25,446 bases of DNA, from the IMG/VR virus record IMGVR_UViG_3300007539_000185, positions 1 through 25,446 of that record; one strand, 5' to 3'. Source of the stretch: a virus. The notes beneath the pieces were generated by a model. It did no database searches, was not told the origin of the DNA, and saw only the letters and a program-made list of their open reading frames with translations. Both the position numbers and the translations under genes were made by a program. Positions 7,034 to 15,045 of the stretch are shown one piece after another (within the stretch, counting starts at the first letter, position 1; each line of letters begins with the position of its first letter).

Positions 7034-9646
7034 TCAGATTGTATATGGATTTGCAGTTCTCAACCACATATATTTTTGTGGACTGTTTGGTGAAGAAGTT
7101 TCTGCATAGATGTAATATCCAATTGGACTCCCATCAGAGTCTGATGTCGTGCCAGTAGTACCAGATGGTGTTCCTCCAGCATCATAATTCCATCCACCAG
7201 GAGCAGAAGATGAAACTGCCACATCAGAAAAGAAAGATGTATTGTATGTTGCTGGTGGGCCAGCATTCCATTTTTGCCAATTATCGGTTGATGCAGTTCT
7301 CTTCAAATCCGGATCCATATCTACTGTTCCTCCAGAGTGTGTGAATTCCATATCATCAAGTTGGAAGTCTCCTCTAAAACTTGTTCCAGTACGATATTTA
7401 AATACAAAGTGTCCGGTGCTCGGTGATAATGGACTTAAATCTACAGTAGCAGATTTCCAAGTTAGTCCTGGTCCTGGATGCGTTTGTCCAGAGATTGATG
7501 TTACTGTTGCACCATCAGCAGTAAATGGAAGTGCAGCACTAATAGTATTAGAAGTGGGTGGTCCTGGTGCCCAATGAACAGTTAGATCACCAATGTTTGA
7601 ACCATAACCATAATACTTAAATGTCATTTGTGATGATGCACCACCACCACCTCCACCACCTCCACCACCTTCACCACCAGGATTGGCAGATTTTCTTGGT
7701 CCAGATCTTGGTCCGATTGATGGTGCAGTAGCCCATCCACCAGAAACTGAACCAAGAGCCGCTCTTGCTTGAGTTAATGACGGTCCTGGTGCAGTAACTG
7801 TTTCAGTTGCAAAATCCATTCGATCAATAAGACAAGTCCATGTCGAAGGTCCACTTAATCCACCAGCAAAATAACCATAATTACGATTAAATATTGATGA
7901 TGCCATAGTTTTATTATCAGTCAAAGATCCACTTGGAGCAGACGTAGTTTCATTTGAAAAATCTAATCGATCTATGGTGCAAAATTGTCCTGGAGGTCTT
8001 CCACCACCTGCAAAATAACCATAATTCGAATTAAATATGGATGCTAATTCTCTTCTTGCTAAAGGCAACGTTGCCGATAATGTAGATAATGTTTCACTAG
8101 AAAAATCCATACGATCAATATCAGACTCATGCCCCAATGGTATTTCTGACCTTTGCCCTCCAGTAAAATATGCATATTTGCGAGTAGAAACTCCAGACAT
8201 ACCATGCCTATAGTCAGATAAATTAACACCTGGTTCAGACACAATTTCAGTAGAAAAATCCATACGAAGAATGCTACATACACTCACTCCAGGAGCAGTT
8301 TTACCACCAGCAAAATATCCATAATGTTTTGTGGTTGCTGTTGCACTACCATATCTCGCTTGGGTCAATTCTTGTCCCGTTGCTGCCACAGTTTCGTTAG
8401 AAAAATCTAATCTATCAATTGTACATTCATATGCAGGTGCCGATAATCCACCAGCAAAATATCCAAAATTACGATTAGATACTCCATTAAGGTCATTTCT
8501 TGCTTGAGTTATTTGTTGCCCTACTGACGGAACATCTACCACCTCATTGGAATAATCCATTCGATCAATAGTACATACTTTTTGAGTATTATCATATCCA
8601 CCAACAAAATATCCTGTACCTTTTCCAATATTAACTTCATCAATATCAAGAAAATATCTTCTTGATTTTGCACTCTTGTTTATTCCACCCGCAATTACTG
8701 TAGAACCTCCCCTATTATTCAAAGTTTGTGTTGAAGAAGGTGTTGATACACTGTCCGTTGAAAAGTCTATTCTATCCATATCAGAACGATATGGAAACAA
8801 ACCTCCCAATAAGTATCCATAATTTAAAGTAGATGCTCCTCCAGCAGCACCTCTTGCTACAGTTATATCTGTTGTTCTTGAAAAACTATCATTTGAAAAA
8901 TCAATTTTATCCATTACAACAGGATAACTAGGTTCACTGGCACTAGCAACATATCCATAACTCTGACTTTGTATATGTTGAGATAATCCACCTCTGCCTG
9001 GATTATTTAATGTTCCAGAAATCACAGATGATGATTCGTTGGTAAAATCAAATCGATCTATTGTAGCAACATAAGATGTGCCATCAAAACCAGCAGCAAT
9101 ATATCCATATTGTGCCGAATAAGATGACCCAGCATTTGTTCTAGATGTCGTAAGATTGGATAGTGAAGACGTTAAAGTTTCACTAGAAAAATCCAATCTA
9201 TCTATGGTAGATATGTCTGCTGGAGTTGGAACTCTACCACTACAAACGTATCCATATTCCGGACTGTTGACACTAGAAGTCCATTGTTTAGATGAATTTA
9301 AATGAGTACCAATATCCTCAAAAGTTTCATTTGAGAAATCAAGTCTTACTATTGTACAATAAACACCAGCACTATATGGAGATTTTCCACCGACAAGATA
9401 TCCATAATTCCTACCAATTAGGGATGACATGTCAAACATGGCATAAGTATAATTCGCAATTGATCCAGGACTAGAAACAACTTCTGTAGAAAGATCCAGT
9501 CTATCAATAATACAAGCTCCTCCAGTTGGTGGTGCAAGTGCAGGATTTGTGGTTCCCACAGAATAACCGTAATTCGCAGACTCTGGCCAATCTTTTTTTC
9601 TTTGCTTCTTATATATTTTTCCTAAACCAAATACTCCTGATGGCAT
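7034..9646 (-). CDS. Double kelch-like propeller fibre protein with poly-Gly hinge and lectin-like C-terminus
   Basis: An 870-residue protein. Its N-terminus (MPSGVFGL, then WPESANYGYS) is shared with two paralogs at 9671 and 14164. About 12 repeats of 45-60 residues follow, each with an aromatic-Gly-Gly strand (YGYFAGG type) and a second strand of TIDRLDFSNET type. This is the double-glycine pattern of kelch blades. Six blades precede and six follow a linker near residues 310-335 (KSRRYFLDIDEVNIGKG). A run of ten glycines near residues 655-668 leads to a C-terminal region. Its GLTWKSATVDLSPL and GDFQLDDMEF resemble MAM/jelly-roll domains, and a second module ends the protein. Probable role: adhesin or receptor-binding fibre. 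A good Shine-Dalgarno (AAGGA) precedes the ATG at 9644-9646. Confidence 0.85.
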   Translation of the reverse strand: MPSGVFGLGKIYKKQRKKDWPESANYGYSVGTTNPALAPPTGGACIIDRLDLSTEVVSSPGSIANYTYAMFDMSSLIGRNYGYLVGGKSPYSAGVYCTIVRLDFSNETFEDIGTHLNSSKQWTSSVNSPEYGYVCSGRVPTPADISTIDRLDFSSETLTSSLSNLTTSRTNAGSSYSAQYGYIAAGFDGTSYVATIDRFDFTNESSSVISGTLNNPGRGGLSQHIQSQSYGYVASASEPSYPVVMDKIDFSNDSFSRTTDITVARGAAGGASTLNYGYLLGGLFPYRSDMDRIDFSTDSVSTPSSTQTLNNRGGSTVIAGGINKSAKSRRYFLDIDEVNIGKGTGYFVGGYDNTQKVCTIDRMDYSNEVVDVPSVGQQITQARNDLNGVSNRNFGYFAGGLSAPAYECTIDRLDFSNETVAATGQELTQARYGSATATTKHYGYFAGGKTAPGVSVCSILRMDFSTEIVSEPGVNLSDYRHGMSGVSTRKYAYFTGGQRSEIPLGHESDIDRMDFSSETLSTLSATLPLARRELASIFNSNYGYFAGGGRPPGQFCTIDRLDFSNETTSAPSGSLTDNKTMASSIFNRNYGYFAGGLSGPSTWTCLIDRMDFATETVTAPGPSLTQARAALGSVSGGWATAPSIGPRSGPRKSANPGGEGGGGGGGGGGASSQMTFKYYGYGSNIGDLTVHWAPGPPTSNTISAALPFTADGATVTSISGQTHPGPGLTWKSATVDLSPLSPSTGHFVFKYRTGTSFRGDFQLDDMEFTHSGGTVDMDPDLKRTASTDNWQKWNAGPPATYNTSFFSDVAVSSSAPGGWNYDAGGTPSGTTGTTSDSDGSPIGYYIYAETSSPNSPQKYMWLRTANPYTI

Positions 9647-9667
9647 GATATCTATTTCCTTATGTTA

Positions 9668-9675
9668 TATTTAGT
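9668..9675 (-). promoter_or_regulatory. Late promoter core ACTAAATA overlapping a stop codon
   Basis: ACTAAATA on the minus strand contains the TAA stop (9671-9673) of the upstream kelch-like gene. It lies 22 bases before the ATG of the next one, with an AAGGA ribosome-binding site between. Position and sequence match the other late cores. Confidence 0.6.
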
Positions 9676-10540
9676 TTGAGACTCCTGCACCTCCCTGCAT
9701 CTGTTGACTTAAATCGGATGCAGGTGCTGATGTAGTCTCATTAGAAAACTCTAAACGGTCTATTGTTTTAACCGTAGGTGGAGAAAAACCACCAGCAAAG
9801 TATCCATAATTGGAATTTGAGACTGCTGCTAAACTAGTTCTTGCTTGAGTTAAATTACTACTTGGTTCCGATACAGTCTCATTAGAAAAATCTATACGAT
9901 CTATTGTACAAACAGAAGGTGGAGCCTGACCACCACCAAAATAACCATAATTGGAATTAGAGACTGCTGCTAAATCAGTTCTTGCTTGAGTTAAATTACT
10001 ACTTGGCGCTGATATAGTCTCATTAGAAAAATCTATACGATCTATTGTACAAACATAAGGTGGAGCCTGACCACCACCAAAATAACCATAATTGAAATTT
10101 GAGACTGCTGCTAAACCTCTTCTTGCTTCAGTTAGATTACTACTTGGTTCCGATACAGTTTCACTAGAAAAATCTAATCGGTCAATAGTACAAACTTGAA
10201 TTGGAGATGGATCCTGACCACCAGCAAAGTAACCATAATTGGAATTTGAGACTGCTGCTAAACCATTTCTTGCTTGAGTTAATTCACTACTTGGTTCCGA
10301 TACAGTTTCATTAGAAAAATCTAATCGATCTATTGTACAAGTGGAACTTCCACCACCAAAATATCCATAATTAGAATTTGAGACTGCTGATAGTTGCTGT
10401 CTTGCTTGAGCTAACCTGAGACTAGATAGTGATGCTGTAGGCGATGTAGTTTCGTCAGAAAATGATATTCGGTGTATGTAAGAAACAGAAGGTGGTTTAC
10501 TGCCACCACCAAAGTATCCATAAGTGCTGGAGATGGAAAC
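9671..10540 (-). repeat. Tandem blade repeats, mostly 141 bp
   Basis: The second propeller is encoded by near-identical direct repeats. The marker ttgcttgag or its close variant begins at 9841, 9982, 10123, 10270 and 10402, giving spacings of 141, 141, 147 and 132 bases, all multiples of three. Differences concentrate in the segment between the GGG-coding and CTIDR-coding parts. The same unit recurs in the gene at 14164-16047. Confidence 0.85.
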
Positions 10541-11614
10541 TCCATTAACATCAGTTCCTCCAGTTTTTTTTCTCCCAAAATCTGAAACTGGAGATGATTC
10601 ATGACTAGCAAGACTTAACTGTGCAGATGGTGTAGAAAAAGTGTCATTATTTACATCTATTCTTTGTACAGCACTGGTAACACTGGGTTGATATCCACCA
10701 GCAATATAACCATATCCTGTAAATTTATTAAATGAAGAAGCGTATCGTCGTAAGACTGCTACTGGGCTAGTTGCGGATGGAATCTGGAAAGTTTCATTAG
10801 AAAAATCCATACGAACCATGTCACTTCTGAATGTAGTAGGCGGAGGTGGAGCAGGATTAGAGTGTTCACCAGCAACAAGATATCCATAATCATCTCCGGA
10901 CATTCCACCCCCAACAAGTCTATGATCTAAAGAAGTTGTTGGAGATGATACTGTTTCATTATCAAATTGTAATCTATCAATGGCACAATCACCACCTGAA
11001 CCGCCAGCAACATATCCATATTGAGGAGTTTGAAGATCAGAACTAGAATTGTTTGTAGTAGACAATGATGCTACTGGTCCAGTTGTCGTTTCTGATGAAA
11101 AATCAAATTTATTAATACTCGAATGAAGAACCGAACCCGAAGGTGGCCAAGTTGCCGGATTGTATATTATTCCTGTCGAAAAATATCCACTGTCTGGTGT
11201 AGAAAATGCACCTCCACCAGATCCTCTATTTAATGGATTGGATGTTGGTAAAGAGTTTGTGGTTCCAGTACTAAAATCAATACGATATCCAGTATCATGT
11301 GGAGCACCTAATATGTAAACTGGTGGTGGAGAAAAACCAGGAACAAAAATTGGTGTATTATATGGTTGACCTCCTATAGTATATCCATAATTTTTGTTAG
11401 ACATACAATGTGCTCGTTTCATATGAGCATCACCAAATCTACTTGGATTTCGAGACATGGTTTCAGTCGAATAGTCCAACCTATCCAAATGTGTTTGAGC
11501 TTCTGGAAAAGCACTTCCTCCACCAAAAAAATATGAATAATTTGGAGCCTCTGGCCAATTAGAATCGACCTGTCTATCGTAGACTACATCTAACCCAAAA
11601 ACATCTGATGGCAT
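9671..11614 (-). CDS. Double kelch-like propeller fibre protein
   Basis: A 647-residue paralog of the proteins at 7034 and 14164. It starts MPSDVFGLDVVY and has NWPEAPNYSYFFGG before the first blade. Twelve blades can be counted. Six are divergent (to about residue 340); then comes a linker containing GGTDVNGVSISSTYGYF. The last six are very regular 44-50-residue units of the form YGYFGGG, a variable Pro-rich loop, CTIDRIDFSNETVSEPSS and NLTQAR. It ends at VSN immediately before a new blade would begin, exactly as the 14164 paralog does. There is no glycine hinge or extra C-terminal domain. The start is 4 bases after the stop of the 281-residue protein, so the two are co-translated. Likely a late structural adhesin. 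Confidence 0.85.
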   Translation of the reverse strand: MPSDVFGLDVVYDRQVDSNWPEAPNYSYFFGGGSAFPEAQTHLDRLDYSTETMSRNPSRFGDAHMKRAHCMSNKNYGYTIGGQPYNTPIFVPGFSPPPVYILGAPHDTGYRIDFSTGTTNSLPTSNPLNRGSGGGAFSTPDSGYFSTGIIYNPATWPPSGSVLHSSINKFDFSSETTTGPVASLSTTNNSSSDLQTPQYGYVAGGSGGDCAIDRLQFDNETVSSPTTSLDHRLVGGGMSGDDYGYLVAGEHSNPAPPPPTTFRSDMVRMDFSNETFQIPSATSPVAVLRRYASSFNKFTGYGYIAGGYQPSVTSAVQRIDVNNDTFSTPSAQLSLASHESSPVSDFGRKKTGGTDVNGVSISSTYGYFGGGSKPPSVSYIHRISFSDETTSPTASLSSLRLAQARQQLSAVSNSNYGYFGGGSSTCTIDRLDFSNETVSEPSSELTQARNGLAAVSNSNYGYFAGGQDPSPIQVCTIDRLDFSSETVSEPSSNLTEARRGLAAVSNFNYGYFGGGQAPPYVCTIDRIDFSNETISAPSSNLTQARTDLAAVSNSNYGYFGGGQAPPSVCTIDRIDFSNETVSEPSSNLTQARTSLAAVSNSNYGYFAGGFSPPTVKTIDRLEFSNETTSAPASDLSQQMQGGAGVSN

Positions 11615-11618
11615 TTAC

Positions 11619-12464
11619 TTATTTTTTGCGAAGTTCTTCGTTAAATAACGAAACTTTTTCCTCACTTAATTGTTTTGTTTGCTCCTTTCTTCCCTGAAGA
11701 ATATTATTTGATAGTCCACTAATCTCTTCAATACCAGAAGCAACATGTCTCTGAAGACTCTCAAGGAATGCGATCGAATTACTTGGATCGGCATAGCCTT
11801 CCTTAATACGATTCACATCATCCTCAAGAACTGTTGGTGCGGTTGCTCTTCTCATAGAACGAATATTACCACCAGAGACTCCTGTTTGTGCAGCAAGAAG
11901 TTCATCAAGGGCCTGGTTGGCAAATCTTCTCTCCCAATAAACTGGTTGATCTGCATCAAATTCTTCTTTTGTTGGAGGATGACCACCGTTCAATTCGATT
12001 AATCTTTCAATCAATTTATCAAAAAATTCAAGTTCAGTTGTCTGTGCTTTGAAACCAGCATTCAATCCATCAATAAAACGATGGAAATTGAATTCATCAA
12101 TATCATACCAACAAAGGTCTTCACCACCTTCACGATTCTTCCACCAGATTGGTTGAGTTTTATCTTTACCTTCCCACTTATAATGAAACTCTCTTACAAT
12201 TTTCTTTGCATCCTGAATTCCATTTAGAAGGTTTTCTGCCACAGACTTGCGGTTGATAATTGCAGCTTTGAATGCTGATGGAATGGTAAAATTATCATGA
12301 ACGATGAACTTTTCGATCTGGAAGTTTGACCTTCCTTGTGCAAGTTCTCTTTCAGATTCTTTCCAACGATCACACTCTGCAAGAACCTTGAGCATAAATT
12401 CATTACTCTCATCAAGAACATCATCGGACTTTGCAAGAGCAATTTCTTTATAATTATTTGACAT
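11619..12464 (-). CDS. Helical protein of unknown function between fibre genes
   Basis: A 281-residue, largely alpha-helical, charged protein starting at ATG 12462-12464 with a strong AGGAG Shine-Dalgarno four bases upstream. A tryptophan/acidic cluster in the middle (QPIWWKNREGGEDLCWYDID) is followed by FHRFIDGLNAGFKAQTTELE. The C-terminus looks like coiled coil (LSNNILQGRKEQTKQLSEEK). There is no signal peptide, membrane segment or catalytic motif. It is sandwiched between the GT4/FkbM gene and a kelch-like fibre gene, and the latter starts only 4 bases after its stop. A fibre-assembly or attachment role is a reasonable guess from position only. I do not recognise the family. Confidence 0.8.
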   Translation of the reverse strand: MSNNYKEIALAKSDDVLDESNEFMLKVLAECDRWKESERELAQGRSNFQIEKFIVHDNFTIPSAFKAAIINRKSVAENLLNGIQDAKKIVREFHYKWEGKDKTQPIWWKNREGGEDLCWYDIDEFNFHRFIDGLNAGFKAQTTELEFFDKLIERLIELNGGHPPTKEEFDADQPVYWERRFANQALDELLAAQTGVSGGNIRSMRRATAPTVLEDDVNRIKEGYADPSNSIAFLESLQRHVASGIEEISGLSNNILQGRKEQTKQLSEEKVSLFNEELRKK

Positions 12465-12495
12465 AGAACTCCTATAGATATCAGTTCAATTTTTT

Positions 12496-14133
12496 TTATT
12501 TATGTTTGGAGAAGTGATAATCTCCATCAGCATCAGATGAGTTTTGTGTGAAGTGGGAAGACAGAACATATCCAATCGATTTCATATAAGAAATGACTTC
12601 ATCTCTCATCGGAGCACCTTTCATGTACTCTTTGTTTTGCAACTCAAGAATAATATTCGGACAATATTTAATAGTATTAACAGCACCTTTGATAATATCT
12701 AATTCACATCCCTGAACATCCATCTTAATCAAGTCAGGTTTTGGCCATCCTTTCTCTCTGATTAGAGTATCTAAAGTCTTTGTCCTTCTCCTAACTTCAG
12801 AGTAATGTTGATTTCTAAATGCATTTTGATTATAAGGAAAATCCTTATAGTTTAATTCATAATAAGAACACCCTCCATGATTTCTGGCATTCTGAAAATA
12901 AGTTACAACTTTATCATCTACTGAACTTAATACCTCAATGGCATAATTAACCTTCTTATTTTTGTAGAGAGGTTCGAATTGGTCATAACCATCAACATGA
13001 AAAATATTGGAATCTTTCCATATCATTTGTGCAACCTTTGACCAGTGCAAACAATTGGAACCAATATCATAAATCACTTTTGGATTTATTGATTGCTCAT
13101 ACTTCATCTGATAAAGATAATCAATATGATCGTATGGAGTCATTAAGATTTCGGAAAATCTTTCATAATAATCATCATACTTTTCAATATAACTTTTCCA
13201 CAGTCCAGCAACTCTTTTCCAATTATAATTTTCTATTGCATAATTTGATATCAGTTCTGATGCCTGATAATATTCATCTTTTAATGTATCGAAACAACGA
13301 AGAGCACGAATCACTTCTTCGGCAAAGTTTTTATGAAATGATTCGTCAGGTATCCATCCTCTTGGTGTGTTTTTTCCTGACATTGGAATAAACTTTCCAA
13401 TTCCATTTGCCGTTTCTGGAAGTGCTCCCATGTCTGTTGTGATTGGAAAGCATCCACAAGACATTGCTTCTGCTAATGATACACAAAAAGTTTCCTCCCA
13501 AACATTGGGATGAATATAAAAAGCCGCATCCTGAATATGAGGTAGCAACTCTTCACGATCAATACAAGGTGAATACTCAACACCAGGAAGTTTCTGAAGT
13601 TCTTTATAAACAGAAACGAATGGTGATGGTTCTAATCCATTTGGTCCGGTGATTGTTTCTTTATCACCTTCTCCTGGTTGAATATCACCATAGAGAGACA
13701 TCGAAGAAAACACTTTGAGTTTTGCATCTGGGTGATGTTTAATAACTTCCTTCCAAATTGGAACTAAAGGTGTAACTCCTTTATGTGGTGCAGAAAAAAA
13801 GATACAAGTTTTTGATTTTGGTTTTCCAGAAGGACGAAACATATCATGAACTCCGTTTGGAATTACATGAAGTTTCTCTGCTGGTGCTCTTTTATACTTT
13901 ATATACTGCTCTCGTTCCCAGTTCGAAACACAAACAATGCCATCAATTTTATTTACATATTGTGGAAGGTCTTTGTGTCCCATCTGGTCACAATTGTCAT
14001 GAGCCCAGATAATTTTATACTGTTTATTAGACTTTATAATCTCATTCGTCGTTCTCTTAACATCAACATTCTCTGGAAAAGTATAATGTTGAGCAAGATA
14101 ATAAAAAGAACTTTCAGTTGCTCCGGACTTCAT
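12496..14133 (-). CDS. GT4-type glycosyltransferase fused to FkbM methyltransferase
   Basis: A 545-residue fusion from ATG 14131-14133; a TTG two codons upstream is the only longer option before an in-frame stop. Residues about 1-330 are GT-B family 4: IVCVSNWEREQYI, LHVIPNGVHDMF, and the donor-binding signature WEETFCVSLAEAMSCGCFPI. Residues about 350-545 are an FkbM-type methyltransferase, with KVIYDIGSNCLHWSK, DLIKMDVQGCELDIIKGA and NIILELQ. It could transfer and then O-methyl-cap a sugar; acceptor and donor are unknown. The first strand of the GT-B fold seems missing, as the protein begins at the SGATES loop. Thus the N-terminus is short or degraded. It lies between kelch-like genes, with a late promoter at 14155-14162. 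Confidence 0.88.
   Translation of the reverse strand: MKSGATESSFYYLAQHYTFPENVDVKRTTNEIIKSNKQYKIIWAHDNCDQMGHKDLPQYVNKIDGIVCVSNWEREQYIKYKRAPAEKLHVIPNGVHDMFRPSGKPKSKTCIFFSAPHKGVTPLVPIWKEVIKHHPDAKLKVFSSMSLYGDIQPGEGDKETITGPNGLEPSPFVSVYKELQKLPGVEYSPCIDREELLPHIQDAAFYIHPNVWEETFCVSLAEAMSCGCFPITTDMGALPETANGIGKFIPMSGKNTPRGWIPDESFHKNFAEEVIRALRCFDTLKDEYYQASELISNYAIENYNWKRVAGLWKSYIEKYDDYYERFSEILMTPYDHIDYLYQMKYEQSINPKVIYDIGSNCLHWSKVAQMIWKDSNIFHVDGYDQFEPLYKNKKVNYAIEVLSSVDDKVVTYFQNARNHGGCSYYELNYKDFPYNQNAFRNQHYSEVRRRTKTLDTLIREKGWPKPDLIKMDVQGCELDIIKGAVNTIKYCPNIILELQNKEYMKGAPMRDEVISYMKSIGYVLSSHFTQNSSDADGDYHFSKHK
12497..12504 (-). promoter_or_regulatory. Late promoter core CATAAATA overlapping a stop codon
   Basis: CATAAATA is a full match to the cyanophage late consensus NATAAATA. 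It encodes the last codons and part of the stop of the GT4/FkbM gene (CAT AAA TAA). It lies 33 bases before the ATG of the 281-residue protein, which has an AGGAG ribosome-binding site. Confidence 0.65.
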
Positions 14134-14154
14134 ATACAATAATGTAGTTTTGAT

Positions 14155-14162
14155 TATTTAGT
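14155..14162 (-). promoter_or_regulatory. Late promoter core ACTAAATA
   Basis: ACTAAATA on the minus strand starts one base after the TAA stop of the kelch-like gene and 22 bases before the ATG of the GT4/FkbM gene. The context up to the stop (VSN codons then TAA) parallels the junction at 9671, where the octamer includes the stop itself. Confidence 0.55.
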
Positions 14163-14163
14163 G

Positions 14164-15045
14164 TTAGTTTGAGACTCCTGCTGCACCATTTCTTGCTTGA
14201 GTTAAATTACTACTTGGTGCTGATGTAGTCTCATTAGAAAACTCTAAACGGTCAATAGTGCAAACAACAGGTGGAGCAAAACCACCACCAAAGTAACCAT
14301 AATTGAAGTTAAAGACTCCTGCTGCACCATATCTTGCTTGAGTTAAATTACTACTTGGTTCTGATACAGTCTCATTAGAAAAATCTAATCGGTCAATAGT
14401 ACAAACATAAATAGAAGGTGAAGAAACACCACCAGCAAAGTATCCATAATTAGAATTAGAGACTGCTGCAAAATTACCTCTTTTTTCAGTTAATTGATCT
14501 CCTACTGGTGGCACTGCTACAGTCTCATTAGAAAACTCTAAACGGTCAATAGTGCAAACATAAACTGGTGGAATAAAACCACCAGCAAAGTAACCATAAT
14601 TGAAATTAGAGACTCCTGCTGAATACTGTCTTGCTTGAGTTAAATTACTACTTGGCGCTGATGTAGTCTCATTAGAAAAATCTAAACGGTCAATAGTGCA
14701 AACAACAGGTGGAACAAAACCACCACCAAAATAACCGTAATTGGAATTAGAGACTCCTGCTGCACTATATCTTTTTTGAGTTAATTGATCTCCTACTGGT
14801 GGCACTGCTACAGTCTCATTAGAAAAATCTATACGATCTATTGTACAAGCAAAAGGTGAACCGCCACCAAAATATCCATAATTAGAATTTGAGACTCCTG
14901 CTGAATACTGTCTTGCTTGAGTTAATCTGGAACTTAAAGCCACTACAGTTTCATCAGAGAATGATATTCGATTTATGTAAGAACTAGGGGTTGGAATAGC
15001 GCCACCAGCAAAGTAACCATAAGTGCTGGAGATGGGAACTCCATC
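14164..15045 (-). repeat. Tandem blade repeats shared with the 9671 gene
   Basis: The second propeller consists of direct repeats of roughly 140-150 bases. Several segments are nearly identical within the gene. For example, the LTQAR...CTIDRL segments around 14190-14270 and 14630-14710, and two copies of the GDQLT segment near 14490 and 14785. They are also nearly identical to the repeats 4.5 kb away at 9671-10540. This is suitable substrate for unequal exchange and gene conversion. Confidence 0.8.

Noticed and set aside
11629-11652. Small inverted repeats (CGAA/TTCG and TTCGTT/AACGAA) at the end of the 281-residue protein gene as a terminator
   Set aside because: They lie inside the coding end, lack a U-tract in the direction of transcription, and the next gene starts 4 bases after the stop.
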